Positions 11,862 to 18,804 of a stretch of 18,804 nt of DNA are shown piece by piece. Under the pieces are notes generated by a model. That model was given only the letters and a program-made list of their open reading frames with translations. It did no database searches and was not told where the DNA came from. Made by a program: the position numbers and the translations under genes. How positions within the stretch are numbered: the stretch's first letter is position 1; every line of letters begins with the position of its first letter. The stretch is taken from positions 1-18,804 of the forward strand of contig JAJZIZ010000008.1 of the NCBI GenBank assembly GCA_021846005.1. The letters are read 5' to 3'. Origin of the DNA: Microcaldota archaeon. Its GTDB lineage: Archaea > Micrarchaeota > Micrarchaeia > Micrarchaeales > CABMGC01.

Positions 11862-14159
11862 ATGGAAGAATCGACAACATCTGGAAATGAATTGGGAAAT
11901 CCTCATGAGCATCAGGTTCACCATCAGCACGCCGCATCACACGAAAAGCCGCATAAGCCTGAATACAGATTATATGTCCTCGTATTTGTCGCGTATCTGG
12001 CAATTGCCCTTATCTCATTTGGATACCTGACATTGAACATGAGCCATGTCACTACAGGCGGCGGAGGAGACGGCTATCTCAACCCATGGGATGTCTGGTG
12101 GGTGAATTACGCTACTTTCGTGCTGCATACGAATCTATGGTACAGCAGCATGGTTTTCTATCCCGTGGGGGAGAATCTGGTATTTCATACTCTGGCTCCT
12201 CTTGCCGGTTTTATGGTGGCGCCGATAGCCCTGATAAATCCAGTTACTGCATTTGACGTTGTAGTCTTTCTGGGATTTGCGCTTTCCGGCTTGGGTATGT
12301 TTATCCTGGCAGATTATTTCGTTAAGAACAGATATGCAGCCTTCATTGCCGGATTCCTGTTCACGTTCAGCGCAACGCATATAGATCACGCGACAGGCCT
12401 GCTTATATTCACGCAGATAGAATGGATACCTCTTGGTCTCTATTTCTTCATACGCATGCTCAGGGAAAAGAAGGCCATTCATGCTGCAGGACTAGGCGCA
12501 TGCGTAATGCTTGCGACTTTCATGGGCAACATAGAACAGACAATAATGCTCGGGCTTCTTCTGATTCTTGTATTGATACTTTATGTAATAAACAAGCCAA
12601 CAAGGCGCCTCGTTGTGAGCAAGGCCTTTATCCGAAATGCGGCCATAGCTGCAGTTGTCTGCCTGATTGTCGGCTCATGGGGTTTCATGCCTCTGATATC
12701 TACTGTATTAAAGCCGGGCACACTTTCACAGGCAAACAATGAAAACACAGCGCAATACAATATGCTATGGAGCGCAGACCTTGCAAGCTTTTTCGTACCA
12801 AGCTACATAAACACCTTTTTCTTCACAAGTCTTTCAAAGTATTCTGTATATCTTTATGATCCCGCGGAGAAAGTAGCATACATTGGCTATACTGCGATCC
12901 TGCTTTCAATTGTGGGGCTGATGAATTACTGGAAAAAGTCCAACTCAATGAAGATGTGGCTGGCAATCTCAATAGTTTTCGCATGGATGAGCCTCGGTCC
13001 GTCACTCCAGATAAACGGCCTCAACACTGGAATCCCCACTCTTTACAACGCATACCACTCAATACCTGTCCTTAATGTTATAAGGGAACCTGGCAGGTTT
13101 TCCATAATAACCAGCATCGGAATAGCAATGCTCGCGGCAATGGGTGCAAAGTTCCTTCTGGAGAGGGAGAAGGGCATATTCCATCTAAACAAAAGAAACA
13201 GTGCAATCCTTATGACTGCACTCATATGTCTGATCTATCTGTTTGAAGTAGACGGTCTCATACTCGCGGGCCCTGTCCTTAATACTGCCATGACTGCAGT
13301 ACATATACCTCTGCTGTACACAAGGCTAGGCAATTTGACTTCAAACTTCTCAACCTATACTCTGCCTGTCCTTCCTTCAATTGGCGGTGCGCCTGATCTT
13401 TATCCGGGGATGACTACCTTCTACCAGTCAGTCTCCAAGAAAGCCGTAGTCGGAGGTCTTGACGGAAGATACAGCAACGCACAGCTCATATCCATGTACA
13501 ATGTGCCACTTACAACAATCAGCCAGCAGCTTCAGGACGGCCAGCCTCCTTCATATCCTTCCCCCGTTTCCGAAAACTATTCTGAGCAGACCGTCATGTC
13601 CATGTATCTTTATCATACATATGTCCTAATAGTCGATACGCATGCGTTCAACAACGCAAGCCTCAATTATCTTTATCCCTATCTTAATAATGCCTTCGGC
13701 AGCCCGATTTACGTCGGCAACACTACAGTTGCATATTCTACGCAAGCGGCCTTCGCAGGGCTGTTCAGGAATTATGTCGCTTTCCCGGATCCGGCGCAAT
13801 GGCAGGCTGTCAATGCCAGCATCAAAGGAACTTCAAAAACAGTATGGATCCCAATATCTCCAGGATTGATAACTGTGTACGCTCCGTACGGCACTTCCTC
13901 TTCCGGCTATGTAAATACGACAATAAGTTTTAATGCGGTATCGACGCAATCGCAGACCCTTGAATTGGGACTGCTATACAACGGGGCTCTGACCCCGATA
14001 AGAAACTTCCAGATAGGCACAGCGATGTCTGCATACAACGCAAATGTCATGCTGCCTTCCGGCACAAACGCATCTTCAGTGGCGTTCATTACCAGCAATT
14101 CCTCAATAGGCGAAATAGGGATCGAAAATATAACCTTCTCCGAGGCAGGCGCCAGATGA
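11862..14159 (+). CDS. Large 12-TM membrane protein, GT-C-type glycosyltransferase candidate
   Basis: A 765-residue polytopic protein. A His-rich cytoplasmic N-terminus (1-34) is followed by about 12 hydrophobic segments (roughly 35-470) and an external C-terminal domain (about 470-765) with many sequons and a beta-rich composition. The first external loop holds GGGGDGYLNPWDVWW, where D70 sits where GT-C enzymes place a catalytic Asp, followed by the WY...FYPVGENLVFHTLAP pattern typical of uncharacterised archaeal and bacterial GT-C-like membrane proteins (compare the YfhO/PMT-like group). It likely transfers a sugar from dolichyl-phosphate-sugar, supplied by the coupled GT2, to an external glycan or protein. 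The family assignment rests on topology and this loop only; a flippase-like or other membrane role is possible. The start is fixed by GAGGTG 5 bases upstream. It converges on mat with a 12-base gap. Confidence 0.75.
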   Translation: MEESTTSGNELGNPHEHQVHHQHAASHEKPHKPEYRLYVLVFVAYLAIALISFGYLTLNMSHVTTGGGGDGYLNPWDVWWVNYATFVLHTNLWYSSMVFYPVGENLVFHTLAPLAGFMVAPIALINPVTAFDVVVFLGFALSGLGMFILADYFVKNRYAAFIAGFLFTFSATHIDHATGLLIFTQIEWIPLGLYFFIRMLREKKAIHAAGLGACVMLATFMGNIEQTIMLGLLLILVLILYVINKPTRRLVVSKAFIRNAAIAAVVCLIVGSWGFMPLISTVLKPGTLSQANNENTAQYNMLWSADLASFFVPSYINTFFFTSLSKYSVYLYDPAEKVAYIGYTAILLSIVGLMNYWKKSNSMKMWLAISIVFAWMSLGPSLQINGLNTGIPTLYNAYHSIPVLNVIREPGRFSIITSIGIAMLAAMGAKFLLEREKGIFHLNKRNSAILMTALICLIYLFEVDGLILAGPVLNTAMTAVHIPLLYTRLGNLTSNFSTYTLPVLPSIGGAPDLYPGMTTFYQSVSKKAVVGGLDGRYSNAQLISMYNVPLTTISQQLQDGQPPSYPSPVSENYSEQTVMSMYLYHTYVLIVDTHAFNNASLNYLYPYLNNAFGSPIYVGNTTVAYSTQAAFAGLFRNYVAFPDPAQWQAVNASIKGTSKTVWIPISPGLITVYAPYGTSSSGYVNTTISFNAVSTQSQTLELGLLYNGALTPIRNFQIGTAMSAYNANVMLPSGTNASSVAFITSNSSIGEIGIENITFSEAGAR

Positions 14160-14171
14160 TATGGCCGCGGC

Positions 14172-15374
14172 TCAGAAGGTTTTGTACTTTCCCAGTGATA
14201 TATCAAGCGTCAGCTGCCCTATCTGGTCAAGCATCCCTTCTGCGATATAATTAATCTTGCCTCGAATGCTTTCAAGAGAAGCGCCTTTTTCCATTATCGT
14301 ATTGATGTTCAGGTTATGCGGCTCGTCTATCCTCTTCCCTATCTGGCTCAGTATGGATATGTCGCATTCCTTTATTTCCTGGTATTCACCGGTTATCCTC
14401 AAAGCCATCTCAGTCGCAAGTATATTGTAAATTTTGCCTATGTGGTTTACCGGATTCTTTCCTGCGGCCGCCTCCAGGCTCATATGCCTGAAAGGCGTAA
14501 TAAGCCCATTGACCCTATTTCCCCTTCCTACGGATCCATCGTCTCCGGCTTCGCAGCTTAGTCCTGTCTTTGTAATGTATATGTCCTCTTTCTCTGTCAG
14601 ATCCCCAGTGTTGACAAATGCTCTGACTTCCTTGCCGGTTACTTTTCCTGCATTGCTTACAATATCTTTTTCCACAGATTCCTTTATCTTCAAGTATGTG
14701 TCTATGCTGTCGACAAACTTCGAGACAAAGGCTATAGCCACTGTGAGCGTTATGGCTTCTCCCTCCCTCATTCCCATTACTTTAACGTCTTCACCTACTG
14801 CAGGTACTCTTTCCTTGTATGCTTTGCTGTTTAGATACGATTCTGTCTCAAGGACAAGCCTTTCCACTTCTGTGAACGGCGCAAACCCTATGCCGAATGA
14901 GGTATCATTCGCAAGAGGAACAGTGTTCTTTCCTCTTTCAAAGACTCCTACAAGATCTCCGCTCCCCCCCGCAATCATGCCTTCAAAATCCACCTCGTTC
15001 TCCACGTCAACAAATCTCGTGTTTCTTTTCAGGTAGTCCTTGGCCACTTCGACGGCAATCTCATTGATTCCTATGTCTTTTCCGTTGACAACGGATGTCG
15101 CCCTTCCTGTCACTATTACCTGTATTTTCTTGGTTATCTCCCCACCCCCGTATCTTACCTCTGCCGCTCCTCCCACTATCAATCCTTTGTCGACATTATG
15201 ATGCATTATGGTCCCTAGTTCTTCCATGTATCTTTTGCATAGGGCGACGCTAGTGGCATCGCATATTCCGTCTATGAGACTGTCGGGATGCCCAAGCCCT
15301 TTCCTTTCAACATATTCTGTCATCTGTTCTGAAACAGGTTTCACATCCAGCTGGCTTACCATTATATTTTTCAC
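14172..15374 (-). CDS. mat: Archaeal S-adenosylmethionine synthetase
   Basis: Makes S-adenosylmethionine from methionine and ATP, releasing phosphate and diphosphate. It is the archaeal-type enzyme (Pfam AdoMet_Synthase), distant from bacterial MetK; 400 residues is the normal length. Family signatures include YVERKGLGHPDSLIDGICDATS (21-42), IMHHNVDKGLIVGGAAEVRYGGGE, ARGTV-type loops around NDTSFGIGFAPF, and DDGSVGRGNRVNGLITPFRHMSLEAAAGKNPVNHIGKIYN near the C-terminal third, which matches the phosphate- and metal-binding region. The start is GTG15374; an ATG four codons later is possible. A TATA box at 15401-15414 predicts a transcript beginning within about 10 bases of the GTG. It diverges from an HTH-CBS regulator across 73 bases. 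SAM from this enzyme also serves FlpA in this window. Confidence 0.97.
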   Translation of the reverse strand: MKNIMVSQLDVKPVSEQMTEYVERKGLGHPDSLIDGICDATSVALCKRYMEELGTIMHHNVDKGLIVGGAAEVRYGGGEITKKIQVIVTGRATSVVNGKDIGINEIAVEVAKDYLKRNTRFVDVENEVDFEGMIAGGSGDLVGVFERGKNTVPLANDTSFGIGFAPFTEVERLVLETESYLNSKAYKERVPAVGEDVKVMGMREGEAITLTVAIAFVSKFVDSIDTYLKIKESVEKDIVSNAGKVTGKEVRAFVNTGDLTEKEDIYITKTGLSCEAGDDGSVGRGNRVNGLITPFRHMSLEAAAGKNPVNHIGKIYNILATEMALRITGEYQEIKECDISILSQIGKRIDEPHNLNINTIMEKGASLESIRGKINYIAEGMLDQIGQLTLDISLGKYKTF

Positions 15375-15400
15375 TTCAATACCTAGGCTATTCGGAAGCA

Positions 15401-15425
15401 GGTATATATAATTATTTTAACATTA
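15401..15425. promoter_or_regulatory. Overlapping divergent TATA boxes, mat / HTH-CBS
   Basis: GGTATATATAATTA (15401-15414) reads as a TATA box on the minus strand, about 33 bases above the mat GTG. ATTATTTTAACATTA (15411-15425) reads as one on the plus strand, about 30 bases above ATG15448. The two overlap, so a protein bound here would affect both genes. Confidence 0.5.
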
Positions 15426-15447
15426 AAAATTACTGTTGGTAATAATC

Positions 15448-16041
15448 ATGAATGATCTAGAACCTCTTGTTTCAATGTCCCTGAAGATCAAGAACACAAG
15501 GAAAGCGGTAGGTCTCAGCCAGAAGAAACTGTCCAAGCTTGCAGGCATGAGCCAAAGCACCGTTGCAAGGCTGGAAAGTGATATAGTAAGGCTGAATCCC
15601 AGTTACGAAACCGTATTCCGTATAATGGAATCGCTGTACGATTTTCAGGTTTCGGAAAAGAATGCAGGCATGATAAACAAACCCATAAAATCAATCATGC
15701 AGAGCAGGTTCATACACGTATCGCCACGGGATTCTGTGGAAAAGGCGGTAACCCTAATGAAGGAAAATGACTTTACACAGCTTCCAGTGCTTAACAACAG
15801 CAATAGCGTCGTAGGCACAATAAACGAAAAAAGACTTTTGAAGCTTGCTACGGAGAGCCCAGTCCATCCTTCAAGGATGAAGGTTTCGGAAATATTGGAT
15901 CCCGCATTGCCTGGCTTCGATGAAAAAACTGAAATACTTAGGATACGTTCAATACTTGAAAACTTCGGCGCCGTCCTGGTTCTGCGAGAAGGAAAAGCCG
16001 TAGGCATAATCACAATATACGACATATTGAAGTTCCTGTAA
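15448..16041 (+). CDS. HTH-CBS transcriptional regulator
   Basis: A 197-residue regulator of the archaeal type joining a Cro/C1-like helix-turn-helix to two CBS domains. Residues 10-66 form the XRE-type HTH, with GLSQKKLSKLAGMSQSTVARLESD holding the recognition helix. CBS1 covers about 78-133 (IMQSRFIHVSPRDSVEKAVTLMKENDFTQLPVLNNSNSVVGTI) and CBS2 about 144-197. CBS pairs bind adenosine-based ligands such as AMP, ATP or S-adenosylmethionine. Its position opposite mat, with overlapping TATA boxes, suggests it senses SAM or adenylate state and controls mat and itself; that is inference. ATG15448 is preferred over the in-frame TTG15436 because of the TATA spacing. The gene is complete and cytoplasmic. 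Confidence 0.92.
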   Translation: MNDLEPLVSMSLKIKNTRKAVGLSQKKLSKLAGMSQSTVARLESDIVRLNPSYETVFRIMESLYDFQVSEKNAGMINKPIKSIMQSRFIHVSPRDSVEKAVTLMKENDFTQLPVLNNSNSVVGTINEKRLLKLATESPVHPSRMKVSEILDPALPGFDEKTEILRIRSILENFGAVLVLREGKAVGIITIYDILKFL

Positions 16042-16044
16042 CTT

Positions 16045-16102
16045 CTGCGTTTTCGCAGCGTTTGCCGCAGTGCTTACTGAATGCTCAGTGAAAAAGTTTC
16101 AC
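16045..16102. terminator. Three consecutive small hairpins between convergent genes
   Basis: In the 80-base gap between the HTH-CBS and VIT genes there are three perfect inverted repeats: CTGCG/CGCAG with a TTTT loop (16045-16058), ACTGA/TCAGT with a 4-base loop (16076-16089), and GTGAAA/TTTCAC with a 3-base loop (16088-16102, overlapping the second by two bases). An A-rich run (16108-16117) follows, which on the minus strand is a T-tract. They may act as transcription stops or 3'-end stabilisers for both genes; no canonical intrinsic terminator is seen on the plus strand. Confidence 0.35.
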
Positions 16103-16121
16103 CTTCAAAATAAAAAAGCAA

Positions 16122-16880
16122 TCAAAGCGGCACTGCGCCTATGAAGTGCCCTATCAGGTAACCTGCAAATCCTGCCGCGAGGCCTATTATCAGTATCTTC
16201 AATCCGCTCTTCCATAGGGAACCTACTGTTGTCTTGGCTTCATAGCAACCTATCAGAAAGAGTGTTATGGCGCTTATGATCACCGACCCCTCAAGCCCCA
16301 GATGTATATTCTTGTAAAAAAACACAAATGGCAGTATGGGCATAAGCGACCCGAATATTGTGGAGAGTATCACTACCAAGAAACTCATGAAAGGTTCCGA
16401 CTTCTTTACCGGGGCGAGATCCAGTTCAAAAGCCATCATGAACTCAAGCCATGCTTTTGGATTCGATATGATTTTGTTTGTGAGGCTTTCCAATTCTTTG
16501 CCTTTGTATCCCCATTCTTTGAATATCTTCCTCACTTCTTCCTTTTCTGTTTTAGGTACATCATTCATCTCCTTCTTTTCCCTTTCAACTTCCTTAAGGT
16601 ACTGCTTCCTTCTTGCGGCGGTTGATGTGTATGCCACTGCTCCCATCGAGATCGATTCCGCGCCAAGTGCTGCAAGCGCCGCAACGAAAAGCAGTTTCAC
16701 ATCGGACGTAGCAGCCGACACTCCGAGTATTATGCCAAGCACGTTTACAAGTCCGTCCTGGCTTCCAAGTATGAAGTTTGAAAGAAACGAGTGGCGAATG
16801 TGGGTTTCCGCATGTCCTTCCATATCCCCGGTTTCCAACAATTCACCAAATTTCTGCGACGAATTATGCAGTATGCACAT
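16122..16880 (-). CDS. VIT/CCC1-family iron/manganese transporter
   Basis: Membrane transporter of the VIT1/CCC1 family, which exports or stores Fe2+ and Mn2+. Its 252 residues hold five hydrophobic segments (about 40-58, 62-86, 165-188, 196-214 and 226-248). TM1 contains the family motif SQDGLVNVLGIILG, with D42 matching the gate Asp of the plant enzyme, and TM2 contains ESISMGAVAY, with M79 matching its metal-contacting Met. Between TM2 and TM3 lies a charged, Glu-rich helical region (90-150: EREKKEMND, TEKEEVRKIFKE, EFMMAFELDL), the cytoplasmic metal-binding domain of true VIT proteins. ATG16880 is about 32 bases below a TATA-like box (16907-16918), which supports this start over ATG at residue 20. 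It likely protects against iron overload, relevant in iron-rich acidic habitats, though the habitat is not shown by the sequence. Confidence 0.92.
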   Translation of the reverse strand: MCILHNSSQKFGELLETGDMEGHAETHIRHSFLSNFILGSQDGLVNVLGIILGVSAATSDVKLLFVAALAALGAESISMGAVAYTSTAARRKQYLKEVEREKKEMNDVPKTEKEEVRKIFKEWGYKGKELESLTNKIISNPKAWLEFMMAFELDLAPVKKSEPFMSFLVVILSTIFGSLMPILPFVFFYKNIHLGLEGSVIISAITLFLIGCYEAKTTVGSLWKSGLKILIIGLAAGFAGYLIGHFIGAVPL

Positions 16881-16906
16881 GCGTCAAGTCCAATAACAAC
16901 ACTGAT

Positions 16907-16932
16907 GTTTAAATAACTAACCTCATAAATAT
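16907..16932. promoter_or_regulatory. Divergent promoter region, VIT transporter / small membrane protein
   Basis: On the minus strand AGTTATTTAAAC (16907-16918) is a TATA-like box about 32 bases above the VIT ATG. On the plus strand CTCATAAATATC (about 16921-16932) is centred about 39 bases above ATG16966, giving a short leader. Both sit within 25 bases of each other. Confidence 0.4.
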
Positions 16933-16965
16933 CTACCATTGCCTGTATCTGACGCATCCCCGACC

Positions 16966-17301
16966 ATGCTTGGCGATCATATGTCCAAAAAAACGAAGAA
17001 GCATATCAAGAGGCTGAAGCATAGCCTGCAGATCCTTGCATTCCTCTCCCTTATTGCAGACACTGCAATATCCATACTGACCTTCATCTCGCTTGAGATT
17101 GGCAAGAAGTATGTAATAGACATGCTCTTTATGGTTAATTATGTGCTGAGCGGAATTGTCATAGCATCTGTGGCGCTATTCATAACTCTTGGCATAGTCT
17201 ACCATTATGAAAAGGTATTGAAGCTGATGCGCAGAAAGCAGCTTGCAAGACGTGCTGAACAGAAGGCAGCATACCGCGATTCAAAACATGTCAATGGCTG
17301 A
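16966..17301 (+). CDS. Small two-TM membrane protein
   Basis: Not recognised. As started here it has 111 residues: a basic N-terminus (MSKKTKKHIKRLKHS), a first hydrophobic segment at about 22-46, a second at about 53-80, and a highly basic C-terminal tail (KVLKLMRRKQLARRAEQKAA) that would lie in the cytoplasm together with the N-terminus by the positive-inside rule. The start is uncertain among TTG16939 (too close to the TATA-like box), ATG16966 and ATG16981; a GGCGAT just before ATG16981 could be a ribosome binding site and would give 106 residues. It diverges from the VIT transporter and overlaps the 3' end of dhs by 21 bases, tail to tail. It could be a transporter accessory or an orphan membrane peptide. 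Confidence 0.6.
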   Translation: MLGDHMSKKTKKHIKRLKHSLQILAFLSLIADTAISILTFISLEIGKKYVIDMLFMVNYVLSGIVIASVALFITLGIVYHYEKVLKLMRRKQLARRAEQKAAYRDSKHVNG

Positions 17302-18237
17302 AAACATTATCGGCAGTATTATCGTGGCGTCACCGTCGATTGTTACATACCTTGCCTTTTCCTTGACTTTGCCCCATGAGACGGCTTCTGTCAATCTTGC
17401 TCCGGAAAGCCCTCCATCATATTGCGATGCTGTGGTTATGTACACTGCGTAGTCAAGCCCTCCCTTGAACTGGTTCCACCATATCGTATGATGCTTGCTT
17501 ATTCCTCCTCCGACCATCAGCGCTCCTGTCTTTTTGTTTTCAAAAGCTATGTTGCTAAGAACGAGTTCATCCCTGAGGAGGTTTAACTTGAAGTCATGGT
17601 CCTGAGAAAAGATGGCCAGCTGGGTGCCGAAAGCGCCGTCTACAATTCCAGGACAGAAAAGCCTGACATCATTCAGGTATGCCTGCCTTATGATTGATTT
17701 TTCATCCTTCATTCTCTTTCCGAACTCGTAGAGAAGTTCGCTTGGACTGTATTCCTTTTTGTAATCCTTCGACTTGTATATATCGGACATTATTTCCTTG
17801 AAGTAATTTTCCACCGTAAGCCCGTACTCCTTGCTCTCTATGAAAACATTGCCAAGCCTGTATATATTCATGTCGAAAAGCCTGTCATCATCCACTTCAA
17901 AGCTTCCGACGCTGTACTTGCCGCCATAAGCCCTTGCAAGATCGTGGTCAAGAGTTCCGCATGTGGTCATTACCGCATCGAAATATTTCATCGAAGAGGC
18001 TATCATGCCCCTGAGCCCTGTGGAGATTATATTGGCTGTGAAAGAGAAAAAATTATATGAGTCCTTGTCCTTGTTCATTCTGTCAAGAATTTCTATTCCG
18101 TCAACCATGTGCTGCGCAGAAAATCCCCCCACATTTCCCATGGCTTCTATAAGTTCACTTACCTTCATGCCTTTTTTAATGCTTATATCCTTGACTGCTC
18201 TTGAGAGAAGGTCTTTCTTGTTGTATTGTTTTTCCAT
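17281..18237 (-). CDS. dhs: Deoxyhypusine synthase
   Basis: Catalyses the first step of hypusine formation on translation factor aIF5A, moving the 4-aminobutyl group of spermidine to one lysine using NAD. The 318 residues match archaeal lengths. The active-site lysine is K248 in VGGGISKHHTIWWNQFKGG (242-260). Other family segments are TANIISTGLRG (67-77), DAVMTTCGTLDHDLAR (87-102), GIVDGAFGTQLAIFSQDHD (197-215), ASQYDGGLSGARLTEAVSWGKV (270-291) and the NAD/substrate loop IDGDATIILPI (300-310). ATG18237 begins 8 bases after the apt stop, so the two form an operon. Its presence implies a spermidine or related polyamine pool in the cell. The last 21 bases overlap the small membrane protein gene on the other strand. 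Confidence 0.97.
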   Translation of the reverse strand: MEKQYNKKDLLSRAVKDISIKKGMKVSELIEAMGNVGGFSAQHMVDGIEILDRMNKDKDSYNFFSFTANIISTGLRGMIASSMKYFDAVMTTCGTLDHDLARAYGGKYSVGSFEVDDDRLFDMNIYRLGNVFIESKEYGLTVENYFKEIMSDIYKSKDYKKEYSPSELLYEFGKRMKDEKSIIRQAYLNDVRLFCPGIVDGAFGTQLAIFSQDHDFKLNLLRDELVLSNIAFENKKTGALMVGGGISKHHTIWWNQFKGGLDYAVYITTASQYDGGLSGARLTEAVSWGKVKEKARYVTIDGDATIILPIMFSAIDMF

Positions 18238-18245
18238 GCCATCAT

Positions 18246-18773
18246 CTAAAATTTCATGATCGAAATGACTTTTTCTTCTCCAAGCAATGCCCTTCCTGCC
18301 AATTCCGATATTTCAATTACGAAAATGTATCCTTCCACAAATCCTCCAAGCCTGGTAACAAGCTTCCCTGCCGCATCGGCAGTTCCTCCTGTTGCTAAAA
18401 GATCGTCTATTATCACTGTTCTGGATCCTTTTGCAAAAGAATCCTCATGCATCTCCAGCGAAGCTTTTCCATATTCCAGCGTGTACTCCTCGCTTATGGC
18501 CTTGTAAGGCAGTTTTCCTTTCTTCCTTGCGGGAATAAAACCAATCCCAAGCGAATACGCAACAGCAGATCCTATTATGAATCCCCTGGCATCTATCCCT
18601 ACTATATAATCGGGTTTGAGTGCTGCTGCCTTCTTGGAAACTTCGTCAATGCATCTCTTGAACGCAGCTGCGTCGGCCAGCATGGGCGTAATATCCTTGA
18701 ATACTATTCCCTTTTTGGGGTAATCTGGTATTGATCTTATGTAAGCCTCAAGTTCTTTTTCTTCTCCTTCCAT
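18246..18773 (-). CDS. apt: Adenine phosphoribosyltransferase
   Basis: Salvages adenine: adenine plus PRPP gives AMP and diphosphate. The 175-residue protein has the normal length for bacterial-type Apt. It contains IPDYPKKGIVFKDITPMLAD (15-34), the family's N-terminal signature, then VGIDARGFIIGSAVAYSLG (58-76), FIPARKKGKLPYKAISEEYTLEYG (79-102), which is the flexible loop and hood, and the PRPP-binding loop VIIDDLLATGGTA (120-132). All catalytic acids (D123 and D124) are present. It could recycle adenine released from SAM-derived methylthioadenosine, linking to mat in the same window, although the two are not in one operon. ATG18773 is used; a TATA-like stretch (about 18784-18793) is rather close to it, so the promoter may lie beyond the edge. 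dhs follows 8 bases downstream. Confidence 0.96.
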   Translation of the reverse strand: MEGEEKELEAYIRSIPDYPKKGIVFKDITPMLADAAAFKRCIDEVSKKAAALKPDYIVGIDARGFIIGSAVAYSLGIGFIPARKKGKLPYKAISEEYTLEYGKASLEMHEDSFAKGSRTVIIDDLLATGGTADAAGKLVTRLGGFVEGYIFVIEISELAGRALLGEEKVISIMKF

Positions 18774-18804
18774 GGAAACAGAATATTATACTGTGCCAAG
18801 GCTT

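Noticed and set aside
14434..15036. 200-residue plus-strand frame opposite mat
   Set aside because: Antisense of a highly conserved enzyme; the composition is that of a reverse-complemented frame.
16336..16896. 186-residue plus-strand frame opposite the VIT gene
   Set aside because: Shadow of the transporter frame; no start signal.
1..18804. CRISPR array, insertion sequence or integrated element
   Set aside because: No regularly spaced repeats, transposase, integrase or att-like duplication of the tRNA 3' end is seen.

Overview
The window is archaeal. Four protein families here are diagnostic: archaeal-type S-adenosylmethionine synthetase, fibrillarin-like rRNA/tRNA 2'-O-methyltransferase, deoxyhypusine synthase and RtcB tRNA ligase. 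The single tRNA gene does not encode CCA. Many start codons lie 25-35 bases downstream of an A/T-rich TATA-like box with little or no leader, as in leaderless archaeal transcripts. Genes are short, tightly packed and often overlap tail to tail, and several start with TTG or GTG. A tRNA-Leu with a short non-canonical insertion in the T-loop suits lineages with relaxed tRNA splicing, such as ARMAN/Micrarchaeota-type DPANN archaea. That placement is an inference; no marker in the window settles it.

Left part (1-4200): a winged-helix/receiver protein whose receiver domain stops early, a divergent one-TM surface protein with a Ser/Thr linker and many sequons, and a large soluble GAF-PAS-PAS-PAS histidine kinase. 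The kinase and the receiver protein may be a signalling pair around the surface protein.

Middle (4200-9010): fibrillarin (flpA) diverges from the kinase and overlaps tail to tail an unrecognised basic protein. Next comes a zinc-ribbon protein with a helical-repeat-like C-terminus. Then rtcB diverges from a tRNA-Leu(CAA) gene that appears to carry a 14-nt T-loop intron. Directly behind the tRNA, probably on the same transcript, lies a C39/DUF3335-like papain-fold protein in which the catalytic Cys is Ser. RNA modification, splicing and ligation functions therefore cluster here.

Right part (9010-18804): a minus-strand pair encodes a GT4 glycosyltransferase and a GTPase-dead SelB/EF-1A-like protein. 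Diverging from it is a translationally coupled pair, a GT2 dolichol-phosphate-sugar-synthase-like protein and a 12-TM GT-C-like membrane protein, which look like a lipid-linked sugar donor and its user in surface glycosylation. Archaeal MAT diverges from an HTH-CBS regulator across a compact double promoter. A VIT/CCC1-type Fe/Mn transporter diverges from a small two-TM protein. The window ends with an apt-dhs operon (adenine phosphoribosyltransferase, deoxyhypusine synthase).

I see no CRISPR array, insertion sequence or rRNA gene. No stretch over 300 bases lacks a gene. The strongest candidates for something undescribed are the T-loop insertion in tRNA-Leu next to rtcB, the Cys-to-Ser C39-like protein behind that tRNA, and the unrecognised 4866-5417 protein.
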